Part shown: positions 46,182 through 57,672 of the stretch, in pieces
Layout: each line of letters starts with the position of its first letter
Numbering within the stretch: the first letter of the stretch is position 1
Assembly (NCBI GenBank): GCA_036186865.1
Contig: AP025055.1
Span: forward strand, 10,997,731 to 11,061,730
Direction of reading: 5' to 3'
DNA: 64,000 nt
DNA from: Eustoma russellianum
Lineage: Eukaryota; Streptophyta; Magnoliopsida; Gentianales; Gentianaceae
Notes under the pieces: model-generated
Told to the model about the DNA's origin: nothing
Seen by the model: only the letters and a program-made list of their open reading frames with translations
The model's database searches: none
Translations under genes and position numbers: made by a program

Positions 46182-47840
46182 TTATGATCTACAAAACATG
46201 CAAAGTAAAACTTTATTAATAATGAGGTTAAAATTTATAAAACTCTCAGTAAAACATAACCCTCATAAGAAATATTTTAGTCAGCTAAGATCCATATTTG
46301 ACTTAATTCTAAACTCAGCTTTGGCATGACGCTTAAAATTAAGTTATTTAGGTAGGTAACTTCTTTACCAATTACATCTCATGTAACTCTTAGAATTTAT
46401 GGAATAATGACATCATGTATCATTGTATGTTAGATTCCATCTAATGCCTTGGGCCCAAAACCGTTTTGATAGCCCAATTAAGTCTAACCAATTTTAAACA
46501 TATGAGTAGCACTATTACTCATCCTACGTAGCTAGGAATGTTTAAAGCACATTGCTTTGGCAATACCTACTTTAATACAATCCCAGTTTTAATAGGTGTT
46601 TAAGACATGGATGGCATAAAGACTTAAATTATTAATGAGGGTTCAACTTAGTTTATGTCTTGCATTGCATATGATTATATCGTAGCATCCTATATGCATA
46701 TATAATCTATCATCCACGCATCTCATACAAAATGATAAATATGTAAACGTGACATAGCATGGCCAAACTAAATATGATCTTCATGAGACCAAATGAAGAT
46801 CATAAAGGAAACCCTATGTGAAAGACTTCCTATTACAACATTTGCAATGATACATATCTTCTTGTCTTGAGCTCGTGCCTCCATCTCCATGGAATCCACT
46901 CGTCCTTGGTATGTGTCGCCATCACCACTTTCGTAGCTTGAATCTTCATTTATTATAATAATAAAGAAAAACCTAACTAATTGTATAATAAAATACAACA
47001 AAAACTACAGCGGCACGCAGGCCATAATAACCCAAAACAGAAATATGACTAAGTCAATCACATAGGTCCTGAGGCCATGCTATGCACCATGCAAAGACAT
47101 CAACAATTATAATATATCTTACACAAACATATTATAACAAATAAATATATATTGACATTCTTATTATCACGGTAACGAACTATAGGGCGTACACATACGG
47201 CGGTAATAAGCCAAACAGAAAGTATCAATCGCATTGATAATTTTCTTTTCGAAACCCTAACACAGACGCATCAATCATATTAACGATCTTACTGTTTTCA
47301 TTACGTGTAAACCCTTATAGAAGCATCGATCGAATCGATGGCTGTCATTCGCAAACCTTAAAACAAAATATCAATCAAGTCGATAATCTTCATCCAAAAC
47401 TAGAAATCAAAATCATCATCGAATTGATAATCTGTCTTTCGAAACACGAAAACAGAACCATCAATCGGTTGTTCATATCGATATAAACATAATCGTTTTT
47501 GATCATCTCATGAAAAACGAAAACTTTATATCACATATAACAATCTCGAATTATAACATCTGATGAAAACGAATTGAAAACATCAATCCGATATCACCAG
47601 ATGAGATTCGAATAAGGTTTTACACATATCGTGTGATTATATCTAATATAAACAAAATCGGTTTTGATCATCACATGACAAACGATTACCGCCGTATACA
47701 AATCATCTCATGAAAATGAATTGAAAAACACCATTCTTCTCTCATCATATGAAATCCGAATTACTGTTTTATACATATCATGCCATACAAAAAACAGTAA
47801 ACACATAAGCATGATATATTCGATTTAAACGAGACAACAA
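46182..47840 (-). other. Copia-3 5' leader with repeated ATCAAT..GAT elements
   Basis: An untranslated 1.65-kb leader between primer site and gag. At 47221-47485 six short imperfect inverted repeats occur, starting near 47223, 47269, 47323, 47369, 47414 and 47460, for example CATCGATCGAATCGATG. No gene is seen. Confidence 0.65.
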
Positions 47841-47855
47841 GTGGCTCTGATACCA
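47841..47855 (-). other. Copia-3 primer binding site
   Basis: On the minus strand TGGTATCAGAGCCAC is a full match to the standard tRNA-Met complement, directly inside the 5' LTR. Confidence 0.92.
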
Positions 47856-48159
47856 CTGTTAGAAAATCAACCGAGATCACTACAAAACGCGTAGCGGAAA
47901 ACAAAAACTTGATCTCTGATTTCCTACCAAGGATCCATGTTATTCGTTTAATTCGGCAAAAGAAATCAAAAATTACCTCCGTAGATTCGAAATCTGCAGA
48001 TGGAAGAGGTGCGAAATCACGAACACCCTCTGTCGGTATCCACACGAACGCTTCCGCCCGGAGTGCTAGCTCTTCAAATGGCGTGGCTGAAGAACTCGTT
48101 TTTCACAAAAACAATTCTAGGATCTTTGGTTTTCTGTTATTTCGTTTTCTTACTGATTG

Positions 48160-48313
48160 CTTGGTGTACGAGATACGCCAAGCTACATACATATATATAG
48201 ATATCAAAATCCGATTCCAGATCGGATTTATTAACATCTACCATAATCCGTACCAGATACGGATTCTGTTAGGATTAGATAAAACCAATCAAAATCCATA
48301 TCAGATATGGATT
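48160..48313 (-). repeat. Four related hairpins in Copia-3 5' LTR
   Basis: Located at 48160-48182, 48208-48228, 48245-48265 and 48293-48313; the same arms and loops as in the 3' LTR. In the sense direction they follow the TATA-like box within about 20-170 bases, so they should lie at the 5' end of the element RNA. Confidence 0.8.
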
Positions 48314-48332
48314 CTTTGTTATTATCTGATGA

Positions 48333-48346
48333 TATAAATATATATA
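48333..48346 (-). promoter_or_regulatory. TATA-like box of Copia-3
   Basis: Sense strand TATATATATTTATA, the best core promoter candidate in this LTR. It is not the only AT-rich run. Confidence 0.45.
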
Positions 48347-48417
48347 CATAAAAAAACGAAATTAATAATAATAATAATAATTAATATCCAATATTAATAT
48401 TATTAATATTAAAAATG

Positions 48418-48458
<41 letters not shown>

Positions 48459-49335
48459 TAATATCCAATATTAATATTATTAACATTATTAATCTCAGCC
48501 ATACGCATTCTTGTGTGTGACCCGATAGGCCCATATTAATTGGCAGTTGATTAAATCTCTATTAAACCACCAAGTCGTAATTGGCCTCTAGCAAGACATT
48601 ACAACTACCCAATTAATACGAGTAAAGTCAAACTAGCCTAATAATAGTACATGCATTAATCCCTTTGTCACACGATATCTAGTTTGAACATAAGTCATGG
48701 TCAGCGTCATACTTATATAGTCCAAACATATGATTACTCGATCTCTAAGTAGACTGATAAAACAAATGATATTGATCACACTATCAAATCATTTGAGCAC
48801 GGCCATGCATTTCACAGTCTCACTAATCGAGGGGCCCAAAGATATCACTCTCAAAAGAGAGGGACGAATTCTATCTTGATTGTTCAATAACCTCTACATA
48901 ATTTCTATCACATTCAATCGTGACCTTTATTATTATCCAATTACGGATAACGTTTGATCATGTCAAAATATAATAGTCCTTATGTTGGAAACTATGACAA
49001 TCTCAAGTCAAAGGATTAAAACATGACTATCGTGAGATTTACTTATGACGCTAATCCATGTAGTAATCTCATGATGGGTCTATCCAATACACTTTTCTCT
49101 AACAAGTATCTATGAGATTGATTCGTATCACCATACACATAATCATCTCATGATTATCAAATCAATACTCATACTGATTATAAATTATTTTATCTCTATA
49201 ACAATAATGAATCAGGGACATATATCAAAATTGTATAACATACTAACCAACAATAATGATAATAAAACCTCTTTTATTATTAATAAATGCATAACATAAA
49301 TATCCAAATCATGGCCTAGGGCCCATACACTAACA

Positions 49336-50932
49336 GATTAAGGACTACAATCTCGAGATCTATTACCATCCAGGTAAGGCGAATAAGGTAGCGGATGTAC
49401 TGAGTAGAAAATTGAGCCATGCCCGACAGACGCCACTTGAGAAGGATGTAGTTTAATTTGAGTTGGACATGATTGATTTGACCGTGAATGTTCTTGCTAC
49501 ACTAATGATTACACCTACCCTGATTGAATCAGATTAAGAAGTCCCAGAACAGTGATATCGAGTGGATGAAAATAGCCGAGGTTTTGAAAGAAGGGTCATC
49601 TAAGGACTTTCAGATTCACGATTTAGCAGTTCAAAGTTCCACGGTCGATTATGCGTATCTGATGTTGAAGAGCTTAAGGGACAGATTATGACAGAGGAAC
49701 ACAAATCTTGATTATCGATTCATCTTGGAGCTACTAAGATGTACAGGATCTGAAGAGGAATGTTTGGTGAAACGAAATGAAGCATCAGATTGCGTAGTTT
49801 GTTGAGCACTGCCTTGTGTGTCAGCAAGTAAAAGTGGAGCATCGGTAGCCTGCCGGATTATTGCAGCCGCTAGAGATTCCTGAGTGGAAGTCAGAGCATA
49901 TCATGATGGATTTCGTTACTAGACTTCCTAAGACTCGCGCGGAAATGACACTATTTGGGTGATCGTTGATCGACTCACTAAGCACATCTTATACCTATGT
50001 CGATCCAGGCGTCAATGGAGAAGGTGGTGGATATGTATGTGGATATTGTGAGTACATGGGACACCAATCAATATTGTTTGTGATAGGGATCCACGCTTCA
50101 CATTGCGATTCTGGAAGGCATATCAGCAGGCTATGGGTACCGTGCTTAGAATGAGTACATCATTTAGTTCGCAGACAAATGAGCAATCAGAGCGAACCAT
50201 ATAGACTTTGAAGGACATGTTGCATTCGTGCACGTTAGATTTCAAGGGTAAATGGGATAAGTCCCTGAAGCTGATGGAGTTCTCATATAATAACAATTAC
50301 CACATTTGTATTTGCATGGCACTGTTTGAGGCGTCATATGATTGTAAGTATCGATCGTCACTCCACTAGGATGTAGTCAGAGAGAGAGAGCCATTATGTG
50401 TCCGGAGTTAGTAGAGACTACCTTAGCAAGGTCACGTTGATTCGTGACCAATTGAAGGCAGGTCAAGATCAGAGTAAGAGTTGGCAGACTCTAAGAGGCG
50501 ACCGATTGAGTTTGAGGTCGAAAAGAAGGTCTACTTGAGGTTTCTCCTACTAAGGGCATGATGATATTCGGTATCAAGGGAAAGCTGAGCCCTCGATTCT
50601 TTGGTCCATATGAGATATTGGAGAGATTCAGAGCAGTTGCGTATCGGTTGGCACTACCACCTTTGTTGTCATAGGTACTTGACGTATTCCATATATCACA
50701 GTGGCGTTATGTGCATGATCCGAGCCACATCCTCGAGCAGCAGCCAGTGACAATTTGAGAGGATGCCACATATGAGGATGTGTCGATACGTATTATTGAC
50801 CAAAATTGGCAAATGCAGAGGAAGAGTTTGATCCCATTCGTAAAGGTATAATGGAGTAATCTTATCGAACGAGAAGCAGCTTGGGAGCCGGAGCAGCATT
50901 TGCTGAAGCACTATCCTCAGCTTTTTGTATAA
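49336..50932 (+). pseudogene. pol: Gypsy-1 pol part 2: end of RNase H, integrase, chromodomain
   Basis: Resumes with DYNLEIYYHPGKANKVADVL and LSRKLSH, the closing RNase H block. Integrase pieces are the zinc-binding part near 49740-49850 (HLGATKMY..CLVCQQVKVEHR) and MMDFVTRLPK near 49902. The C-terminal chromodomain is at about 50780-50932: IRIIDQN, then SLIPFVKV, a stop in place of the usual L, WSNLIEREAAWEPEQHL, then HYPQLFV and a stop at 50930. Chromodomains of this group guide insertion to marked chromatin. Many stops and frameshifts disrupt the integrase. Confidence 0.82.
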
Positions 50933-50959
50933 GGTACGTAAGTTTCAAGATGAAACTTT

Positions 50960-50974
50960 TTATAAGGGAGAGAA
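50960..50974 (+). other. Gypsy-1 polypurine tract
   Basis: TTATAAGGGAGAGAA directly before the 3' LTR. Confidence 0.8.
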
Positions 50975-52327
50975 TGTTACGCCCTGATTTTTTTCGGTAC
51001 ATCGTAACACATCAAGTATCGTAATTTAGTGACGTCGACATATGCTCGTGTAGTGTTTTGTTCTATTCCACCCACTCATTTTCCTCCATGGCCATTCCAC
51101 CTCCACACAAGTGGGAAGAAAATATTTTCTTCTCTTTTATCTTCAACTACAAAACAAAACCTTACATAATTTTACACCAATCATCACACTTTCTTCCACT
51201 TACTTACACAACCAACAAGACAAGCCAAAATCATTTCCTTCCCTCCCTGTCCTCTCCTTAGGCCGGCTAACATCACCAAGAAAAGGAGATTTTTCTTTTC
51301 TTCCACTTATAACACACCATAATCATGATGACACCCTAATACAACCAAAGGCAATGATGGAAAAAGAAAAAAAATCTTCCTCCCCTCCCCAAGAACCCGC
51401 AACCGGTCATCTTTTCTTAAAAAAAGGGAAAACAACTCTTCTTATCTTTCTATTTCACAACTCAACACATTTTTCATCTTCAGCAAACGCTCTCTCTTTT
51501 CTCTCCAAAACAACAAATCTTCCAACACTCTCTTCCTCCCTCATTTGGCCGAGAATACACAAGGAGTACAAGGGAGAAATTTTCTTCCCTTCACATAATC
51601 TAAGCACATCCAAAGCTAGGTTCCAACACCCTCCTTCATCCAAGCAGTGACCAAGGAAGGTTGTAGAGCCAAAAACCAAGGAAGAACAAGGTAAGAACTA
51701 TATGTATAATAAGTTAAATTCTTCCATTATCTACCTCCATACGTCGTTCACTGACTCTTCCATTTTGTCCCCAAAATTGTGGCCTAGAAAGGAATAAAGG
51801 AAGAAGTTTTCTCCAAGACAAGTGAGAAATCTTCACTTTAAGTTGTGAAGTGAGTGAGAAAGGCAAGTATTCTTCTTAGATCCTTCATGGATATCCAAAG
51901 GTTAAGTATATATGTTCATACAAAAGTTGGATCATTCATAGTATGTTCAAGGTTTTAGTAGCAAGAACATGTAAAATCTATGTTTCTATGTGATGTATAT
52001 ATTTAGTATATGACTATGCTAAAAATCGGTCAACACAAGAATCCGTGGACTTTTGTGCATAAATAGAATAAAATGAACATTCTTATGTGATATATGTGGA
52101 AGATAAAGAAAGAAGATGAAATCATATGATATGTTAAGAAAAGTGTACTACGAATACAACTTTGATACACTTGTTCATGTATTTGTCTATGGTGGTCATC
52201 ATATATGCGTGTTCTATGGTATTTCAGTTTTTATACGTTTTAATGGTCTTGTTTTAACATGTTTATGAATGCATCATAAGCATGACTAATATACTAGATC
52301 ACAAGTATTGTTTTGATGATCATCATC

Positions 52328-52364
<37 letters not shown>
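50975..52364 (+). repeat. Gypsy-1 3' LTR, left part
   Basis: Starts TGTTACGCCCTG, matching 20851, and aligns with 21455-22715. It ends in an AT microsatellite (52331-52364), where LINE-2 and LINE-1 lie. It lacks the 520-bp stretch found at 20934-21452 and has about 40 bases not present in the 5' LTR near 51510-51550. The rest of the LTR is outside the window. Confidence 0.85.
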
Positions 52365-52372
<8 letters not shown>

Positions 52373-52380
52373 TGTGGTCC
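52365..52380 (+). repeat. 16-bp direct repeat flanking LINE-1, left copy
   Basis: ATAAACCCTGTGGTCC occurs here and at 58624-58639. It is either the target duplication of LINE-1 or a shared 5' end of LINE-1 and LINE-2. Confidence 0.75.
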
Positions 52381-52393
52381 GGATATTTTCAAG

Positions 52394-53898
52394 ATGGCTT
52401 CGTCTTCTCCAGGAGGATCTGCTGCCGCCGCCGACGCTGCACCACGAACATTTGCCGCAGTTGTTACGGCAGCTGCTACACCACCAGCACCGATCTCGCC
52501 AAAAATCATCTCAAAGCACAAAGGCCATCCTTTGATTGCCTTCTCAGACGCAGAGATAGACGCCTTGGCCGCTCCTTACCGGCTCCCACTAGTAGGAACT
52601 TTTTGGTTTGGACGTCCACCGTTGAAGATCATCCGCCAAGTGTTCGAAAGAATTGGATTCAAATCTGACGTCAAGATCACACTTTTGGATCAATCTCACG
52701 TACTGCTGAATTTCCTGCATGAACCAGACTACATACGATGTTTTTACCGGCGATCATGGATGATTGCCGGATGCACCATGCGCATCACGAAATGGACTAT
52801 AGATTTTGATCCCTCTACTGATGCTCCAATCGTGCCAATCTGGATATCTTTTCCTGGATTACCTGTGCATTATCAACAAAAGACTACACTTTTTGAGATA
52901 GCAAGAGTAGTAGGCCACCCGATCAAACCTGATGTAGCTACCGCCGATGGCCTACGACAGTCTGTAGCGCCAGTTTGCATGGAAGCTGATGTATCCACAG
53001 ACCTTCCCAAAAAATTCTTTTTGTAAGGCAAGCAAAAAATAATCCAGCAACAGATTGTATATGAAGACTTGCCTTCATTCTGTGACAAATGCCGCCGATT
53101 AGGTCATATAGCCGCCGCATGTGATGACAAGGTAATTGATAAGCCCTCTAAGCCATAGCCAAAAACCACACGATGGACTCCCAAGAAGGGCCAAAAAGAT
53201 CACGCATTTGATATGGAAAACGTGATTCTGCTCAAGAAAAAGGCTACCACAACTACAGATCATCATAATATATACTACAGCATTCTCATGCAGAACCGGA
53301 TCCGACTACTGTGGTTCATCATATATCAACTCCGGAAACCAATGCTCCACCAGATCAGGATAATATTGTTGTTGATGAGGAGAACAACCTTGGCCTGCCA
53401 GAAGGATTAATTGGCAGCCAAGAGCGCCAAATTATAGACAAAACATTTCCATCCCAACGCATGACTGAGAAGGATGATCTCTTGGCACCTCACACAGACC
53501 CGTTGCCTACATTGAGGGGTATCGCAAATGATACATTAACACATACCCAAGCACTTAATGATGATCCTGATTATTGCCAAGTCTCTGATTCAGAAATTCA
53601 CCAAGTTGCTCCCAGAAATATTTTGGATGAGACTCCGCGCTCTCAACTCAACCAGCAGATGATTGACGATGCAGAAAACTTTACCAAACGTCTTTCCTCT
53701 CGTCCACCCAGTACCAATGACGAGGATATTCTTCATGACTGTTTAACGTCAGCACACCCCGAGCTTGATGGCTTTATCCCAGCGCCTTCTAGGCGAAAAC
53801 GAAGATTGCGTAAAGAGCTACCACCACGACCGCCATCAACTATGGTTACTCGAAGTGCCTCTCATTCGTGCTCTACATCACCCCAAGCATCATTATGA
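52394..53898 (+). pseudogene. LINE-1 ORF1 (RNA-binding protein)
   Basis: The start at 52394 opens MASSSPGGSAAAADAAPRT. The in-frame ATG further left lies in the microsatellite and is rejected. A DUF4283-type domain spans about residues 50-190 (LIAFSDAEIDALAAPYR, FWFGRPPLKIIRQVFE, WISFPGLPVHYQQ). A stop at 53024 falls just before the zinc knuckle CDKCRRLGHIAAAC (about 53083-53124). A frameshift near 53285 leads to the C-part (to 53898), an acidic stretch ending in a basic RRKRRLRKELPPRPPSTM segment. The stop TGA overlaps the ORF2 start as ATGA. Confidence 0.85.
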
Positions 53899-56800
53899 AT
53901 GCAATTACATGGAATACGGGAGGTATTCGCACCTCCATGGACAGATTACAGACACTAGTACGTAATTCATGTTTGGATATATTAGTGATTAATGAACCAA
54001 AACAAAGACCTTCCAAACTGGTCACATACAGGCTAAAATTGGGTTTCTCCAATGCAATAGCTACATGCCATGATAATATCTGGGTCTTTTGGAACTCATC
54101 ATCCTTACAGCTGCTTGATGTGAACCACGGTGCACAAACATCCCTCTTTACTTTCAAGTATATACCAACCCAACAATCCCTAGCTTGGTCTGTGGTTTAT
54201 GGACGACATACAGTTTTGGAACGACGACCTCTCTGGGATGCACTAATTGAGACGTCACACAACCTAATAATACCTTGGATCATAGGTGGAGACTTCAATA
54301 CCTTCCTCTCGCTAGACGAACACAAAGGCAAATCCATCCCATCTCTTCGCAACTTAGATGACTTCAAGGATTGTGTACATGTTTGTGGCCTTCAAGATCT
54401 TCCCGTAAGAGGTTCAATGTTTACTTGGGCACGCGGGACAGGAGAAGGACGAGGTATGAGAAGGCTAGACAGATATCTATGCACGGTCTCTTTCTCCAAC
54501 CTCTTTGCGGACATAATCGTTTAGCATCTCTCCAGAGCAACATCTGATCATGCTCCACTTTTACTCAAGTGTACATTACCACAAACACGTCCTCAAATCC
54601 TATTTCGCTACATCAATGCTTGGGCATTGCATGATGACTTCATCATATACATCAAAGATAAGTGGCAGTCATACTCAATGACCGGTGGAATGCGTGGTCT
54701 ATATTCCAAGCTAAAACTTCTCCAAAAGGATCTCAAAGTCTGGAACCGAGAAGTCTATGGTAATATTTTCAGCAACATCACAATGGCAGAAGATAATTAT
54801 AAACGCCAAGAAGCACAGTTTGATAAAAATCCTACACCAGATGCTAGATCAGCCATGTCTCTTGCACATGCTCAACTACTGCAGGCAACTAAAGCTCAAA
54901 CATCATACTGGGCACAAAAGGCTAGAACTCGTTGGATATCAGAAGGGGATGCTAACACTGCATATTTTCACACGCTTGTCAAGGACAAACATTGCAAACA
55001 ACATATCCGTGATTTACGTAGTAGTACGGGCACCCCATTACACGATAATGTCTCCCTTGGAGATGAAGCGATATCTTACTACAAAAAACTCTTTGAGCAG
55101 GAGCCTGTTGATGGATTTGCAGATTTCCTTCGATGCATCCCAACTGTGCTAACGCAATCGGATAATGACCTCCTTGCAGTAAATCCAGATGCAAATGAAA
55201 TTAAGAGTGCAGTGTGGCACCTTAGCCCAAGCAGTTCCGCTGGCCCAGATGGCTAGAATGGCCATTTCTTCAGAACATGCAGGGATATAGTACATTTGGA
55301 TGTTACACTCGCCATCCAGGAATTCTTCTTAGGGGTTCCACCTCCTTAGGTAATGGTCGCATCTCTAATTACATTGATATCTAAGAAATCACATCCATCC
55401 ACCTATGCAGACTTTCGTCCAATCGGTCTCTCAAACTTCATCAGTAAAGTAACTACCAAAATAATTGCTTCGAGGTTAAATGCTGTGCTGCCGAAAATTA
55501 TTTCTCCTGAACAAATTGGCTTTCTCAAAGGGCATGATATTAGTGGACATGTTTTAATGGCCAATGAAATGGTTCATCATCTAGACAAGAAATCCCATGG
55601 CGGAAATGTTATGGTCAAACTTGACATGACAAAGGCTTTTGATAGAGTTAGTTGGGTGTACTTACAGGCAATACTTAGAAAATTTGGATTTTCGTCACGG
55701 TTTATTCGAAGTGTGATGAACAACATGAGTACATCCAAACTATCAATCGCCATCAATGGCTCGTCGTATGGATTTTTCTCCCCCACACGTGGAGTAAAAC
55801 AAGGAGATCCACTGTCTCCTTCATTGTTCATCATATGCTCAGAAGTTTTCAGTCGTGGTCTTAAAAGTCTCTTCAACGACGCCTCAATCCGTGGTTTTTC
55901 ATTGGGTCGTCTTCAACCAGTGTCAAACCTTGCTTATGCGGATGACTTGCTACTGTTTCTAAATGCATCTATACCAAACTTAAGGAGATTCCAATCTTTC
56001 TTACATACATATCAGCAAGCATCTGGTCAACTAGTAAACTATGCAAAGAGCCAATTTGTTGCAAGTTCCTACATCTCCAGTCATCATCTTAACGCTATAT
56101 CACAAATATTGACAATGCCATCCTCAACATTACCAATCAAATACTTAGGTATGGGCCAGCCACCTACTTGCTCCAGGAAGTCGCTTAGTCCTCTTAAAAT
56201 CAGTTCTATCTGCAATGCCATTACACATTTTAGCAGCATCTCGTTTGCCTAAAAGTGTTATTCACACGCTTAATCGCAAAATTGCCACTTTTATATGGAA
56301 TGACAAACATCATTGGATGGCATTTGAGGACATATGTTACCTAGAAGCTGAGGGAGGAATAGGGGTTCGAAATTCGCTCCACGTTCAAACTGCTTATGAT
56401 TGCAAACTATGGTGGTCTTATCACAATGTTACTACACTATGGTCAACTTATATGCAAAATCGTTATGGTACTCGGCAAGACTATTTGCCACGCATCTATG
56501 ATTCCCCAGGATGGAAAAGACTATGCTCTATACACCCCTTATGCAGCCATCTATCATCTGGTATCCCAAACCCAGTGTGGAATACATCAACTACTGGGCT
56601 ATTCACAATTCGTCAGGCATATAATGATGTTAGACCAACTAGAGTAACACTTCTCTCACAAAAGTTCATTTGGTGGCATGGAATATCAAAGACTATCAGC
56701 ATTTTTATTTGGAGACTATTGAATGGTGCACTTCCTGTAGAAGATTATCTGAAAAAATTTACTGCCGTCTGCCCCAGCATTTGTCCGTTCTGCCATGCAG

Positions 56801-57672
56801 CTTCTGCTACTCTTCCTCACATGTTTGTTACGTGCCCAACAATCCAACCACTATGGCGGAATCTATCAATATTGCTTAATGGACCAAATAACTTCCGAAC
56901 TACACTCCGATCACATATGTTACAGTGGTGGTTATTATCTTCCGCTAAAACGCTTAAAGGCAATCTTCAAGTTGTTGGTCCGATTATCTTGTGCTGATCT
57001 ATATGGAGAATTTATACAAATCACATATATGGGGATGCTGACATATCGATTACAAAAGTGTACAGCCTCGCTAGGCAATCTTGCTACAACTGGACTACAG
57101 CCATGCACGGAAAAAAATTCGCAACAACTGACTTTTCTCTCGTTGCAGCTGGCTTCTCTGCAAAGCTAAGGCCAAAATTGATGATTCCTCTCAAATGGAG
57201 CCTTCCGCCATCAGGTAAACTAAAACTAAACGTTGATGCGTCAGCAGCAAAAACATATTCCTCAGCAGGGGCAATTCTTCGGAACTCCTTAGGACACATG
57301 CTTGCGGCTATTTCCTTTAGGCTGCCTTATATGACGCCCCTACGTGCGGAAACACAAGCCATTTTATACAGCCTTATGTTTTTTGGCCAACTGCATCGAC
57401 AAATTATCATAGAAACAGACTGTCTTCAAGTTACACAGCCATCTACAAGCATGAAAGATTTGCCAGAATACCAAAAATTACAGCTGTTTCTTCAGCTAAC
57501 CGGGAGCCAAATTATTTTCATCCCTAGAGAGATCAACATGGTTGCGCATCATTTGAGTCAATTTGTGCGTATATCTCCGCTAACACGCCTATATACTTCT
57601 ACCTCCCAGCTTCCTCACGCGTCGCAGGGTTTCTATTATACAGATGGAGTCCTACATTCATTGCGGATATAA
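53895..57672 (+). pseudogene. LINE-1 ORF2: endonuclease, reverse transcriptase, zf-RVT, RNase H
   Basis: The start at 53895 opens MNAITWNTGGIRT, the first apurinic-endonuclease motif, followed by INEPK (about 53990), GGDFNTF (about 54289) and SDHAPLL (about 54546). The reverse transcriptase runs from about 55190 (SAGPDG) over DFRPIGLSNF, MVKLDMTKAFDRVSW and GVKQGDPLSP to the catalytic YADDLLLF near 55935. Near 56150 a deletion and frameshift remove the link after KYLGMG. The zf-RVT region CPFCHAASATLPHMFVTC is near 56791, and RNase H (LKLNVDAS.., LRAETQAI, ETDC) spans about 57215-57560. Stops lie at 54522, 55254, 55347 and 56995. Confidence 0.9.

Larger units (their letters stand above)
40739..49335 (-). 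mobile_element. Copia-3: young Ty1/copia element inserted in Gypsy-1
   Basis: A full 8.6-kb minus-strand element. Its near-identical LTRs (40739-42195 and 47857-49335) differ mainly in an ATA microsatellite. It has primer site, leader, gag, protease, integrase, reverse transcriptase, RNase H and polypurine tract. The duplication GATTA flanks it (40734-40738 and 49336-49340), and the Gypsy-1 protein continues across. High LTR identity and a 599-codon open pol segment show a recent insertion, though several stops and frameshifts keep this copy from coding a full polyprotein. Confidence 0.95.
47857..49335 (-). repeat. Copia-3 5' LTR
   Basis: 1479 bp. It holds an ATA microsatellite at about 48416-48460 that is longer than in the 3' LTR, a TATA-like promoter (48333-48346) and the four-hairpin set (48160-48313). 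Confidence 0.95.
20851..52364 (+). mobile_element. Gypsy-1: Ty3/gypsy chromovirus with intron-like insertions
   Basis: The element starts TGTTACGCC at 20851 in Copia-1. It has a 5' LTR spread over 20851-37341 by later insertions, a primer site (37344-37356), gag, protease, reverse transcriptase, RNase H, integrase and a C-terminal chromodomain, then a polypurine tract and the 3' LTR from 50975. The chromodomain after integrase assigns it to the chromoviruses (Tekay/Del-like). Copia-3 interrupts it between RNase H and integrase. The 3' LTR is broken by LINE insertions, and its right end lies outside the window. Pol carries three insertions with splice-site-like ends. Confidence 0.88.
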
